Shown piece by piece: positions 1-12,627 of a stretch of 64,000 nucleotides of DNA (its first letter is position 1; each line of letters begins with the position of its first letter). The DNA lies in assembly GCA_964017185.1 (NCBI GenBank), contig OZ024882.1:38054488-38118487 (forward strand), written 5' to 3'. The stretch comes from Rugalucina vietnamica (taxonomy: Eukaryota > Mollusca > Bivalvia > Lucinida > Lucinidae). The position numbers and the translations under genes were made by a program. Below the pieces are notes generated by a model. The model was not told where the DNA came from and ran no database searches. It saw only the letters and a program-made list of their open reading frames with translations.

Positions 1-2845
1 CCACTGTTGCTCATCCTAGACCACTGAGCGTGGTCTCGTAGTTAAGCTTAGACATATCTCTGTTATCCTGTGATGAGTAATGCAAATTATCTAATTTGCA
101 TATTCATGAATTTTAATGAAAATATTAAAAAATGGTTTAAAATCCATAAATAAACATTTTTCAGGACCAAACCATCATAATGACACAATTATTGTACTAG
201 TAATATATCATGTGTCAGATATATTGATATCATGGACCTATTTAAAAATTGTATCTCATTTGCATATTCATGAATATTAATTATAATGTTGAAAACTGGG
301 GCAAAAACTAGGGGAAAAGTATAGCCATTGAAAGGTTTTTGGTGGTTTATAAGATCTTTCTTGCATCTAGGACAAATTTTCATGGCTGCCAGTTTGGTCA
401 GAGGGACCACTTAAATGCCTTGAAATATTGTCCTTAACAATGAAGATGATGTAAAATCATATTGTTTCCGCGCCCATCCATTGTGTGATTCTGAAGAATG
501 TGATGCACTTACCAAAATACCCATATCCTAACATTAGCATGCTCTAGAATACTATGATTCTAGATTCTGATTGTAGTGCTTGGACATAACGATTAAATGG
601 TTATCCTAATATTCAGGTCATTGAATTTGCAAATTCATGAATATTAATGGAAATCATAAATGGGGGGAAAATCATGGAAAAAATGTATGGAGTGTACATA
701 CAAAATCACTTGTACCTGGGCTGTAAATAAATCTAGGACGTTGAAAATGGTATCAAATAAATGCTAAGGTATCATACTATCCCTTTGAAGTGTGATATAA
801 GAAAAAAAAAGTTTTAAATTGCATATATATTAATGAAAACTTATGAAATTGGGAGAAAAGAATGGAAAAGATTAAACATATACACCTTCAAATACACTTG
901 TATCTTGGCTACCAAAAGCCCCAAAGTGCTGATAATGAAATTAAATGGTTGCTAGGGCAATATTATACCATCAATAAAGTATTAGATAAGTTATTTGAGT
1001 TTCATTTTCATGAATATTAATAAAATCTTAAGCAGAACAAATTAGGAGGTTTACATTTAAACACATGTATCTTGGCTACTGAAGGACCTAAAGAGCCCAA
1101 GTTGAAATCAAATGATTGCTATGACATGTTCTACCGGTATAACCATATAATCTGATATATAAGGCATCAAGATATTTTTGTTGGATGGATATACATGAGA
1201 GAGAAATATCACCGAAAAATAAAGGTGGTATACCAACAAAGTTGCTTATATCTCCACTGCTAATACCCTTGGGATGAAAATGGTACCCATAGAATGCTCT
1301 AAGGACAATGTAGGCTGATAGATAAATAGTATCTGATTAAAAACATGTAGTCTGATAGATGATCCACATCTTATTAAAAGCCATGAATGTTAAGAAAAGA
1401 TGTAAAAATTACATGAGGTTGTAGGTTATGCTCAAACTTAATTGCTTGTATCTTGATTGCTATCAAATATGCTTTATAAATCTGAACATATGGCAGTAAT
1501 AGATTGTACGTGTACTAGCAATAATTTGGTGCCACCTTGAACTCTCTAAGTCTATTTGCAGTCCAGATATAAGCAATTTTATTGGTAAATCCCCTTCATT
1601 TTCCGGTCATTTTTCTCTTATTTATAAAGATATTATAAACATTCATTCAACAAATATGTCAGACAAAGCAATTAGCAGATTATATGGTTATAGAACAATG
1701 TCTGAGCAATCATTTGATACCAATTTCAGATCTTTAGGTCTATCAGTAACCATGGTATGTGTGTTTTTACGTGTATACCGCCTTATGCTTTCAGCATTTT
1801 ACCCCAAATACTAAAGATGTTATTAATATATTCATGAAAATAACAATCAAATGACTTATAAATTGTAATATTAGATGGCATTATATTGCCTTAACAACCA
1901 TTTGATACATTTTTGAGCACTTTAGGGTTTTGGGTTGCCAAGATACAAGCCATTCATACGTTTACCCCTTTATTTTTTCCATTTTTCTGTCCTGTTTTTT
2001 TTAAGATTTCATTAATAAACATGAAATTACAAATCCGATTATTCTTATATTATATTTCAGAGTGATAGTACATTGCCACAGCATTCTTTTGATATCCCCT
2101 TTGGCATCTTAGGTTCAGTAACAGCCTGGGTATAGGTGTTTTTGTACCTATACCCCCTATTTTTCCACAATTTTTCTCTCATTATGATTTATTAATATTC
2201 ATGAATATATGTAAATTCAATGATTTCAATATTAGTTATGAAGATTAAATTGCTATGCAATACTATCAGACCAATCATAGTATTCTAAAGTATGCTTTTG
2301 GTGGGACATGGGTATTTTTGTAAGGTCATCCCATTCTTTTATACAATCACACTAGGGTCGATTGTGGAAACAATGTGATGTTTACATCATGGGAATGTGT
2401 TCATTGTTGAAGACAACTTTTTTCTGCATTTAACTGGCCCATCTGATCTAACTGGCAGCCATGAAAATTTGTCAAGGACGATCATAAAAAGCACCAAAAA
2501 CTTTTCAATGGCAATAGTTTTTCCCTGGTTTTTACCCGTATTGTTGACATTTCAATTAATATTCATGAATATGCTAATGAGATGAGTTTCATATTGACCC
2601 ACGGCATCAATATATTTGTTATATATGGTGTTACTGGTGCAATAAAAAGTTGTCATAATGATAGCTTCGGACTGAAATTTGATTAAGCCTTTTTTCAGCC
2701 ATTTTTCAGCATTTTTTTATATTTTTTCATAAAAATTCATGAATATGCAAATTCGATAATTATCATAACTTTCCAAAGGATGAAAATGCTATATCTATGC
2801 TTTACAATGAGACCAGTTGCAGTGATCTAGCACTTGCTACAGTGG
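1..2845. repeat. Large imperfect inverted repeat (foldback), arms about 1.42 kb
   Basis: The left half reappears as its reverse complement in the right half, with the centre near 1423. Examples: 360-520 pairs with 2300-2460, 1060-1150 with 1660-1760, and 1-120 with 2720-2845. Each arm is built of degenerate subunits carrying the palindrome ATTCATGAAT followed by a GGGGAAAA-like tract. The arms have drifted clearly apart. The left end is cut by the window edge. A partial third copy of an arm lies at 56760-57480. Small ORFs here are on opposite arms and are mirror images of one another, so they are not taken as genes. Confidence 0.75.
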
Positions 2846-3242
2846 AAATATGATCACTTTTGTAGGTACAAGTAGAAAAGCCCACACCCCTGCCCCCGTC
2901 CGCTCCGCCCACCTCAGCCTTTTAACTGTTGAGATTATTTTATTCATTTAAAACCTTCTAATCATTATAAAATATTATTTTTATTATTTTGTAGCAGTTT
3001 GGAACCCTAAACATAATACCAGTTTGCAGCAATTCATGTTTTTCTTAATTTTGGCGGCCATCTTGGAAATATGCAAATTAGATGGTGAAGGAGCCATTTC
3101 TCGGCTTGCCAACATTGGTTTTTGGATACAGCATACCCGAATACCCCTAAAATTGATCTCAAACCCTTTTCCTCACAAAATGCCGGTACCTTCATAACGG
3201 AGCGTCTTTTCCCATTTTCTGTCTTAACTAATATGCCAAATG
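2846..3242. other. Unassigned AT-rich stretch
   Basis: I see no ORF of interest. A pyrimidine/C-rich patch lies at about 2880-2925, directly after the palindrome ends; the rest is AT-rich. Confidence 0.5.
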
Positions 3243-3480
3243 CTTAAACAGCAGTCACACATTAGCGTATAAGTGAAACGCGTGCCGGGCGTGTTGAAAA
3301 AATACAAATTTCCACATACGCCAGACGCACGTCGGAGACACGTCCAAGGAGCGTTAAGCACGCGCTGGGTACGCTTGGTGTACGTCCGGCTCGCGTCGCT
3401 AAAAGTCGGCGCCGCTTCGTGCGCGTTTCACTGGTTCTCACGAAAGTGGGCATTTTGAGTAGCGTAAAAAGGGAGAAACT
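3243..3480. mobile_element. GCGTG/CACGC-rich MITE family, copy 1
   Basis: It begins with CAGTCACACATTAGCGTAT and is filled with short CACGC/GCGTG words. It ends near a GTTCTCACGAAAGTGG block that recurs inverted at about 11470-11495. Related copies lie at 11440-11995 and 52985-53660. It is GC-rich against an AT-rich background. No transposase is visible. The superfamily is not assigned. Confidence 0.55.
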
Positions 3481-4009
3481 ATTTGGACCAAAAAAGAGAT
3501 TCAATGCCTGTCTTTTACTTGTTTCATATCTATTGTAACGAGTTTTAAAGTTTTTGCACAGTAAATATCACATAGTGCCTAAGCACATGGGACGGCATAA
3601 CAACACTACTTTGTTTTGGTTTGTATTCTACGAGTCAGGCATATTAAACATTACATAGTCTTGCATGAAAATGTGCAATCGCTAACGATAATCATTTAGT
3701 GCTTCTTATTAGGACTAAATACTGCTTTTGAAATATGCAACCAATTTACGGGTATCTAGAAAAATATATTTCTGTTTTTCAGTCCGAAGAAGTACAAATA
3801 TATTGTACTTTCAGGAAAAACTAGTGTCAATTTCATAGAAAGCCTGCACTTTCAAAAACCTACAAATAAAAGGAAATCCCTTTGTCTTATGGATCATTGG
3901 GCACAATGGCCGTTTTAAACACACAAAATTATAGTATATCTAAAAGGCAAAATTCGGCTATTTCTTTCTTCTTACTGTCCCGACGGTTGTCCCGTAGAAT
4001 ACATGTACT
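3481..4009. other. Unassigned
   Basis: AT-rich sequence without a convincing ORF or repeat. Confidence 0.4.
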
Positions 4010-4205
4010 TTTGAAAATTCACCATTTTTACATTATTTGCTGGTTCCCAGCTTTCACATAATCAGTATTGGAAATACAGGTACCCCCCCCCCCCCCCCGA
4101 GAAAATAATCTATAATTCAAGAGGGTTTGGTTACCTGTATTTCCAATACTGATTTCAATAAGCTTGGAACCAGTGGATAATGAAAAAAATGGTGAATGCT
4201 CTATT
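4010..4205. repeat. Hairpin element around a poly-C tract
   Basis: ATCAGTATTGGAAATACAGG at about 4060-4080 pairs with the inverse copy at about 4133-4152. The pairing continues outward through TGGTTCC/GGAACCA and AATTCACCAT/ATGGTGAAT. The loop holds 16 consecutive C (4083-4098). It looks like a small foldback MITE. Confidence 0.65.
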
Positions 4206-5144
4206 ACATCTTAAGGATGTTCGCTTCCAATGAAAAAGTATTCCAAAATAAAAAAAAATAAGACATATGAAAACAAAATAAATATAGGGTAGTGTGCATT
4301 TTTTCATGCTTCAGGCCTCTGAATGAGACCTCTAAACAACATGTTTGAAAATTTGAAAAATTTATTTGATTTTCAATTCGTTCACATATACATTCCTGGA
4401 CAAACAATACATCACGAATACCTCCAAAAGTCATTTTGTTTAAGTAACGCTGACTATTTTGGACCTAAAACAAACAAATTTTCATCTTGAAGTGGATGAC
4501 AATTTTTTCGACTCATTTAACAACCCTACCCCCTAACTTGAAATGAAAAGTCGGAAAAAAAAACAATATTTATAAATGTGTCAAGACCATATTTGTAGAT
4601 TCACACTTTTATTTGTATTTTCACAAAATATAGAACTTGTTCAGACTTTTCGAATTACAGAATGAAAAATATAGGATAATATGCATATAAGAGAGAACCA
4701 ACAACTTGAAAATCGCTCTTTAAGCCTTTTTTTCGGCTGTTTTATTCCTTACACCCCATTTCATAAAACCACCCAAAACTTTTAAACTAGCTCACCAAAG
4801 AAAGGAATACTGATAAAGAAGACCGTGTATACATCTACTTCTGCTAAAATAAACATCAAATCAGTGCAAGTAATTTGAAGTTGTGTAATATTCAAGTTTA
4901 ATCTACCCTGCCCCCTAAATTTTGCTGACACTTAAAGTTTTCAAAATGGGGCGAAAAAATGAAGTCCTTAGATTGACAATTTTCATGAGGCGTTTAATGC
5001 ATATCATCAATATGTATTCAAGCAGCATAATTTCTTTTAACTAAAGACTGGAGAAACGCTTGCTCCTCCCTGCGGGTATAGTGTGGGAACTCAGTCGATG
5101 CGTTTTAATGTGTACCCTCAATCTATGCTTTGAGGGTTTGTACA
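4206..5144. other. Unassigned
   Basis: AT-rich; nothing convincing on either strand. Confidence 0.4.
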
Positions 5145-5345
5145 AAGAAGTACAAGTAGGCAAAGATCAGGAAAAGACGCAATCAGAAAAAGATTCCCAC
5201 TCCAAAAACCGAGGTGGGAAAAAACCAAAGTAACAATCAGGTACATTATACGATAAAACATATCGTAAGCCGAATGAGCAGCTATTTTCCCAATAGGTGG
5301 CCACTCAGTTACCTTAACTTAACTAAAATATTAAAACATACATAA
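5145..5345 (+). repeat. Dispersed repeat R1, copy 1
   Basis: The block from GTACAAGTAGGCAAAGATCA through GAGCAGCTATTTTCCC to GGTGGCCACTCAGTTACC recurs at 20860-21035 in the same orientation. Its beginning (GATCAGG..GGCGCAATCAGAAA..ATTCCCACTC) recurs at 36765-36805, directly next to the LTR retrotransposon. Confidence 0.65.
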
Positions 5346-5496
5346 GGCGCCAACAGCACAAAAAAAAAAAAATTAAACACCAAGACATAAAACAAAAAGA
5401 ACCACTACAGAAGTATCGACTTGGAACGATCAGTAACACAAAGTTACTGGCGGGCTTAAACCGGTTTTACAGGTACCTAACCTCACCCTCAGCTTC

Positions 5497-5592
5497 TGTA
5501 GTGGTTCAGTGATAAAGGCATGTATTGTGGGTACCCGTTTGAACCGTCTCGCTCATACGAAGCTAACATGTATCCACAATCGACGTTTTAAC
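5497..5592. repeat. Short hairpin repeat R2, copy 1
   Basis: TTGTGGGTACCCGTTTGAAC pairs imperfectly with a downstream GCTAACATGTATCCACAA. The same hairpin is cleaner at 23146-23212 and also present at 7365-7430. Confidence 0.55.
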
Positions 5593-7364
5593 AAGAGGAA
5601 GAGAAGAAAAATCTCCTTTTTTCCGACTGAAAATTATCATATTAACACGTGAGCAATCCATCCAGGTGCTATATACCTGTAATGGACATGATTTAAGCGA
5701 AAATGTGAATAACAAAGATACAGATCTGCGCATGTTGATCAAGGTCTTTGATGATCACTGGTCAGAAGAACGTTGATTCGAGACATTATAAGACTGCTGA
5801 AAACCACTTGCCCTATTGAAGATGTTGACTACCATATTCATTCTAATTAGCGCACATGCTCCAATAACCGCACACCGTAGACGTTTCCGAAAAAAGCATG
5901 TTCATAAGCGCACATGGCTCGACTAATATATTGGTAGTTAACACCAATTTTACACATAAATACCGTATCAAAACTTAACATTAAAATGATGAATCGTTGT
6001 TTTTAAACGAATGGAACACTTGAATCTCATAATCTGACATTGATATTTTTGACATTTGTTATTTCAGCAAATTGTATGTGATGTTTCCGTTCGTATTGGG
6101 CGCTAATTAGAACGATATTTAGTTACCTTAACTTTAAGTTATTTTGAAAAATTGCATGTAAGTGTACTTTGTGCTCATTAGAACGAATACGATGTATTTT
6201 GTATTACCTATTCTACGGGACATTCTGCTCGAGCCTAATGAAAAATAATGACACGCATTTTGAATACCCACACAAAATCCCTATCAGAACAACCGATTTC
6301 ATTTCTCAATAAATTCGAGTAGATCTACCCGAAATGCATTCTTCTGACAATTAATGTATTGCACCGGTCATATGCAGAATCCAAAGTTTACACTCATTAT
6401 TGATTATTGAGCACACAGCATGGCATCGATTTTGGTGTAATTAAAAGCATACGTAATCGACACTATTCCGTGCATATTTTACCTGTGAAAAGTTTGTCTC
6501 GTGGCATCTCGTTAAAAAGAAATTTCTATCTGTTTTATGAATAATGTTTGTTTTCACAACCTCTTTCAGCTTCTAGCAGCTTCGAAAATGGTCGTCCGTC
6601 CACAGATTATGAGGTAAATTTCCATTTTAAGATATGGTCAGCTAATCGCTGGTTCCACGCCAAAGCCACTGTCCCGTAAAATACGTCCCGTAAAATACTT
6701 ATGCGATTTCAGATTCATTTCCAACGAACCGTAGTATACAAAAGTTATGAAATGTCTGAAGTGACCAATACGGGTTCTCTCCCTTTCACTATAGTGACGG
6801 AGCCTTGTCTATGATTAAGCACTTCCTTACTATTGATGGGCTCGTAGAATACAACAGAAAAGTACGATTTCATGATAAAGCATGCGGCATCATACCAAAC
6901 GATTAGTTTAAAATATAACATTAAAATACTTTCATTTTTTGTCAAGATAAGTGTTTGTGACTCTCTGGCGAAAACAATCATGAAGCATTACCTCTTTTTG
7001 AAAGAACTTATTTAAGCTTTTATATCTGGGCTCGTAGAATACACCAAAGGCAATGACTACTCAACTCAACTTTATTTAACTCAAGGTTACATATGTAACA
7101 TACGAGCAAAACAAAGCAATGGGGAAAGCTTATTACCAACATTCATTCAATTTCATTGCCTATAATTAAGGGAAGCTACTCTTGCAATACTTATGAGAAT
7201 TCCAATTTGATTTATGTAACTTTTGTAAGTCACTAACACCAAGAAAACCTGCCCATGCAATAAATAGAATGTTTTCAGCTGTAAAAGAGTGAAGATTTCA
7301 CCGGAAAAGAAATATATCTTTAATATATCTTTAATATGCTTTAATATGCTAGCCCAAAACACAG
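5593..7364. other. Mostly unassigned; one possible small MITE
   Basis: CTAATTAGCGC at about 5845 and GCGCTAATTAG at about 6103 are inverted and about 260 bp apart, suggesting a small MITE. I see no gene-length ORF. The only exon-like item is 6570-6613, listed separately. Confidence 0.4.
6570..6613 (+). CDS. Possible orphan 44-nt exon
   Basis: The segment sits between a CTCTTTCAG acceptor and a GAG/GTAAAT donor and is open for 14 codons (SSSFENGRPSTDYE). No neighbouring exon could be linked to it and no family is recognised. At this length an open frame is weak evidence. Confidence 0.2.
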
Positions 7365-7430
7365 ACAGCGGGTACACATTAGAACCGCCTCACCGAGGCG
7401 GCCCTAGCGTGTAACCACAATCCAAGTTTC
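7365..7430. repeat. Short hairpin repeat R2, copy 2
   Basis: GGGTACACATTAGAACCGCC pairs with GGCGGCCCTAGCGTGTAACC; the loop is CTCACCGA. Confidence 0.55.
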
Positions 7431-7959
7431 GGAGCAAATATAAGAAAAAACCATGATTATACATGTACCACTTTCACTATACGAAAGAGGGATATGATGG
7501 GGTATACCCATGGACAAGTTTTCCTGATGTTAACGTCCATTGTTTGGCATATAACAGTCATTTAACTAGACCAGAAGATATGGATTAATGAGCAAAGCAT
7601 TATACTGCATGTCAATAATGAGCCCAGTTTAATCTCAAATACATAAGGAGTAAGACACATTTTTATATACCGCGTCTTAAATTATTTTTTACACCTGTGT
7701 ATTGAATCATGTCACCGTCAACTCAGTCACGCTTTTACAAATTAGGTTAATTACAGTGAGATTTGTTCATGACGTATTTGCACGTGTTGCATAAAATTCG
7801 ATCAGTATCAATTGAATAGATCAAACGATGAGCAGTGAAATAGAGCCTTATGTCTCAGATTCTGAAAGGATATTTCGTTTTTAATTATTCTGTTTCGATG
7901 CTTATTACTTAGATGGTAAGTAGTGTATATAGCACGCGTTATTTATTTACTTGTTTGTT
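7431..7959. other. Unassigned
   Basis: No convincing gene or repeat. Confidence 0.4.
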
Positions 7960-8052
7960 TATTTGTTAGCTCGCCTGAGCCGAAGGCTCAGAGGTGAGCT
8001 TATTTGATAGGCAAGTACCGGTGTCCGTCTGTCGTCCGTCTGTCCACATTTT
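7960..8052 (+). repeat. GAGCCGAAGGCTC hairpin repeat
   Basis: The palindrome CCTGAGCCGAAGGCTCAG is flanked by AGCTCGC/GTGAGCT and followed by GTCCGTCTGTCGTCCGTCTG. This compound motif is, from memory, common in bivalve genomes. A weaker relative lies at about 19042-19085. Confidence 0.6.
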
Positions 8053-11000
8053 TAATTTATTAGGATGGGCGTCTAGAGAAGTGGTTTATCAGAATACGTA
8101 TAAATGAGCTTAATTTTACCAATTTTCGCGGTGATGTTAGGGATAAAAGTTCTTTATATTTCAAGATATTTGGCCTTTTAAAGTAATATTTTTGTATGTA
8201 CTGTCGTCTAAGATCTGCAAAAAAGCTGCACGTCAAAAGATAGTGATATTCATCACCTACGTCGTTATTCTCGCACAGTCGACACTTTCGTTTCGACGGC
8301 GGGGCGTCTCTATCCCAACGAGCTACTTCAACCGGAAAGTAGTGGTTGCCTGTTCTGAATTTTACAATGGGTATATAGTGCTTTGGCTGCAGTTTGAGAA
8401 AATATGATTCCAATTCGATTCTATCCTTAAACAATGCATAGTTTCTACCTTTTGAGGACTCTTGTAGACTTGAGTGCCAAGATTGTTTGTATTGGTCTAT
8501 TAAACGGGGTTTAATTATTTTGCTTATGTTTTTTGAGCAAATATCATTCTGCTTATCCCACAAGTCCGGTCGCCCAGCGTCACAAAGAATTTCTTTAATG
8601 CATTTTAACCATTTAGATTCAAAATTCGGCGTTGCTCTTAGAGCACAATATAGAACATGAGCTATTTTTGATTGTTTACCAGTAATGATTCTATTCCAAA
8701 AGTTTATCATACGACATTTGATAGTTATTTCGATTGGGTAGCGACCCAATTCGGCATATAACATATAAAGGGGTGTGCTTTTCTTTGTTTTTGTAATTTT
8801 ACGCAAGAAATCGTTATGGGTGCGTTCTAGAATTTGAAGATTTTCATAACCGAAGATTTCGCTACCATATGTTAAGATCGGAAGGACTGTATTATCGAAC
8901 AGTTTGAGTTGTAAATCCAATGGCAGATGCAGGTTGTTGATTCGCATGTATAATAAATGCATTGCTTTGCGAGCCTGTGCAGCTATATGTTTTCTAGCGT
9001 ATAAGAAACTTCCACTTTTCGAGAAATATACTCCCACTCCCAGGTACTTATAAACCCTGTATCGATATGCTTGCTCGAACCAAAGACAATTATTTTAGAT
9101 TTATCATGGTTTATTTTAAGTTTCCATTTTAAGCAGTAATCGTAAAAGTCGTTTAAACATTTTTGTAATGACGCAGGATCTTGAGCAATGAGAACAGTAT
9201 CGTCTGCATAGAGAAGAGTCAAAATTTTTATATAAACAAATGCGTCAATATCATCATTTCGTACATCAATATCAATTCCAGCATTATTTTTATGTTCAAG
9301 ATACACTTCCAGATCATTTAGAAATAGGGAGAACAAACGGGTGAGAGGTTTTCACCTTGCCTTACACCGCAATAACTTTCAAAGAAAGGAGATCTTTCAT
9401 TATTCACTGTTACACAGGATTTAATATTATGATAAAGATTTTTTATTACTGTCAAGAATTTGCCGTTAATATGGGAATTAATCAGTTTTTGCCAAAGACC
9501 AACGCGCCAAACCGAATCGAAGGCTTTAGAAAAGTCTATAAAAGTACAGTATATTTTCTGCTTTTGATGTCTTAAAAGTTCTATTATACTGTTTAGGGCA
9601 AATATATGATCAGAGGTTGAATAAGCCTGTCGGAAACCTGCCTGATTTTCTTTCAAAATATCAAGATCTTCCAAAAATATGTTTAACCGGTTATTTAATA
9701 CCGCGGTAAAGAGCTTACCCAGACAGCTTAATAAGGTTATGGGTCTATAGTTATCAACATTTAATGAATCGCCTTTGTTTTTATACAAAGGAATAATGAG
9801 GCCCTCAACCCACGCTGTTGGAATAATTCCCGTGTTAAGTATTGTATTAAATAATCGTACGTATACTGGTAATAATAGATGCTTAGTGCTTTTAATATAT
9901 TCATTCAAGGTACTATCCGTTCCTGTTTAAACTCGATATGCATTTTTCAATTTCTGCAACTGTAATAGGCGAATTTAAATATTGATTAGTTAACTGGCTA
10001 TCTTGGTCATAGGTGCCAAGTTCCGAAATGTCATCTGGGTCATAATTTGGCAGATTGCAGTCCTTAAAGTAATCGTAAAACGTTTTGGTATCAGGCATAT
10101 CCTTAGAGTTTTTGTTTTGTAAGCTATTCAGTAACTTCCAATAATCCTTTGGACGTTTCTTGTGAAGATTCCTAAGTTTTGCCTCATTATTCTTATTGTG
10201 CTTATTTATGTATTTATTCATTGTATTTTTATATATTTTATTTGCACTCTGTAGGTTCAGCAAATTTCTAGGCGTGCGTTTATGATTGTATTTTCTCTTC
10301 GCTGCATTATAAGCCTTACGTGTATGGTGACAGGCAGGACCAAACCAGGGTTTATTTCGTGGTTTACTACTATGTTTAGGGAATTTGCATGAAGGCTTGC
10401 GCTCAAAACTTAGTGCTGCACTCTCAGAAAATAAATGTGAAATATCTGTAACAATTCTGTCCATACTTTCTTGAATGTATGTGGCGTTTTCCGGATCATG
10501 CGATAATTGTGACGTAATGGTTTGTAATTTCGATAAGTTAATATTATCTAAAAAGGATTATGCTTTGAGACTGTCCCAAGCTGGGTAGCACGTGTGTGGT
10601 TTACGTTGCTTTTCGTGAGTGTTGACTTTCTGCACCTTAATGTTGAAAGAGAGAAGTGAGTGCCCATCCGAGTATAACCTATCTAGCTCTATTATATCAA
10701 AATTCTCTATGATAGTCAGGCCATGTAAGGACGAAATAACGTAATATATAACGGAAGTACGTCTAAACGTAAAATTACCAATGCCTTTGTCAGCGCCAAC
10801 TCTGCCGTTAAGAATGGTCAAATTATTATCTTTACAGATATCAATTAATCTAAACCCATTATTATTCCTCTTCTTGTCCATAGATTTGCGATTTACTTCG
10901 ATCCCTAGTTTTTCTAGAGAGGATTTATGGTTAAAAAGGAGGAAAGCTCGTCGTCAAAATCAAAATGCTTACTTAAAAATTCATCTTCCGTTGTATAATC

Positions 11001-11160
11001 GGTCAGATTTGCTGTTTGTGCGTTAAAATCACCTGCAAGGTAAACGTAGTCGTACTTACTTGACATGTCCGTAATTTCGTTTTGAAAAATTTCTAATTCG
11101 TCTTGATTTAAAAATGACAAATATACTTTGATTTTGTTTATTTCCATTTATCTCTGGTCA
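8053..11160 (-). pseudogene. 5'-truncated, frameshifted non-LTR retrotransposon (LINE) ORF2
   Basis: A LINE polyprotein is split into frame-shifted pieces. In order on the minus strand: (1) C-terminal part of an apurinic-like endonuclease at 11147-10558, with LAGDFN and a SVIYYVI / SDGHSLL block where SVIDYVI / SDH is usual; (2) linker at 10464-9913; (3) reverse transcriptase at 9908-9037, with YRPITLLSCLGKLF, DFSKAFDSV, GVRQGENLSP and the catalytic YADD; (4) C-terminal domain at 9037-8060, ending in a CRLC...EYHYLLTC zinc knuckle. The endonuclease N-terminus is missing, so the copy is 5'-truncated near 11160. At least four frame changes (about 9000-9330, 9910, 10500 and 10890) and a changed Asp in the endonuclease block make it dead. 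The clade is not assigned with confidence. Confidence 0.88.
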
Positions 11161-11439
11161 TTGGGCATTTATTATGGATCAGAACAATTCTTCTGTAGTA
11201 ACATTTTCCGAGCGTGTATGGCTGTTTTAGTGCGAAAAGTCAATCAATTAAATATAAGTGAGAATCGACATATTTAACTATGATAGCATTCATATTGAAT
11301 AGGGGCCTTGCATCAACACACGCTAGCATATGTACCGTGCGGTATGTTAGACTAAAATTTTCTGTTCAAATATTTCAATACGAGGTAGATACTTCAAAAC
11401 GCAAACTTAATTCAGGTTACCTATTTATTAAAATAGCAT
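11161..11439. other. Unassigned
   Basis: AT-rich DNA between the LINE and the GCGTG-rich repeat. Confidence 0.4.
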
Positions 11440-11995
11440 AAGATGTGCATTTTACGCTATGACCCAATTTGGTCCACTTTCGTGAGAACTAGTGGTTTGG
11501 GCTAAATAAAATTTTAAACATGCTTAAAAATTTTCTAGAAGTTGGGCGTGTGTCGGGCCTGTGACCTACACGCTACAAGTACGTTCCACGCGCGTTACAG
11601 GCGCGTTGAATACGTTTCGAACACGCCCAGCACACGCCGAGCACACGTTTCAAACACGTCGTATACGCTACGTGTGCGTTTCGATTTTAACCGGATGCTG
11701 GTTTGGGCGAGTGTGGAACGCGCCTGTAACGTGTGCCAAGCGTGCTTGGGGCACGCATGAAACGCATACAGCGCGTCTGTAGCGCGTGCCTAGCGTGTCT
11801 GAGACGTACGACAAACGTACTCCAAAACTTTGAGATTTTTTATACGTCCGGCACACGCCTCAGTCACACGCTAATGCGTGACTGCAAAAGCGAGTTAAAG
11901 GAACAAATTAATTTTATACGTCCAAAATCTTCAGAGACTTGAGATTTTTCATACGCCCGGCGCGCGTTTGCGGGTTATACGCTACTGTGTGACTG
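11440..11995. mobile_element. GCGTG/CACGC-rich MITE family, copy 2 (two units)
   Basis: It starts at a TTTACGCTATGACC...CACTTTCGTGAGAAC block (the inverse of 3430-3460) and is dense in CACACGC, GCGTTTC and ACGTCCGGC words. An internal boundary at 11871-11895 is the palindrome CAGTCACACGCTAATGCGTG, as if two units abut. It ends in TACGCTACTGTGTGACTGCT at about 11975-11995. The small ORFs are in several overlapping frames and are rejected as coding. Confidence 0.55.
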
Positions 11996-12622
11996 CTGTT
12001 TTACTTTTCAGGAGAGACAAAAAACTTTTTAATTTGAGTATTTTACATATAGGCACATCAAAAAGCAGCTTGAAAACATCTTACTTATTGGTCTCATCTA
12101 TGAGTAAAGTAAGTTTGTTAGGGAATGGTCAATTAAAAAATTTATAGCTTTTTTATTTTCATATACAACATTTTAGCACTGAAAAAGTTTGCGCAAAAAC
12201 CTTGTAAGTGCACTTACACTGTTTTTGCGCTAAGGTATTTGAGAATTTTTAACATTTAATAAATTGCAATCCAGAACTAATTTATCTTCTTTTTTGCCAT
12301 AATCATATTGCTTTAAGAGTGTTATACATGTTAACCTTATGAAAATACAAAAAACAAATATTTTTGATGATTTTTTTTTTCAAAAGTTTCAGTTACAACA
12401 TTTTAGTTTCTTATACTCACAAGGTTTTTGCGCTAAAATTAAAAAAAATAAATTTAATATGGGAATTTTTCCAAAAATTAAAATAACTTCAGATTTAGAT
12501 TGAATCCAGTTGTAATACTTCTCTAGGTAATGTATCTTGATAGTAGGCATCCATTTAATAATATGCAAAAAAGTGATTTTGGCCAAAATGTCACTTACAC
12601 TGTTTTTGCGCTGTGGCGATAC
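11996..12622. other. AT-rich stretch with repeated TTTTTGCGC motifs
   Basis: GTTTTTGCGC words recur at about 12220, 12425 and 12602. One pair makes a short hairpin at about 12191-12236 (GCGCAAAAACCTTGTAAGTG with its inverse). No gene seen. Confidence 0.4.
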
Positions 12623-12627
12623 GTGAT

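Noticed and set aside
189-2585. ORFs of 73 and 62 codons in the large palindrome
   Set aside because: They lie in mirror-image arms, on opposite strands, with a repeat-derived shared sequence.
11542-11942. Four overlapping ORFs in the GCGTG-rich repeat
   Set aside because: Stop-poor because of base composition; open in several frames on both strands.
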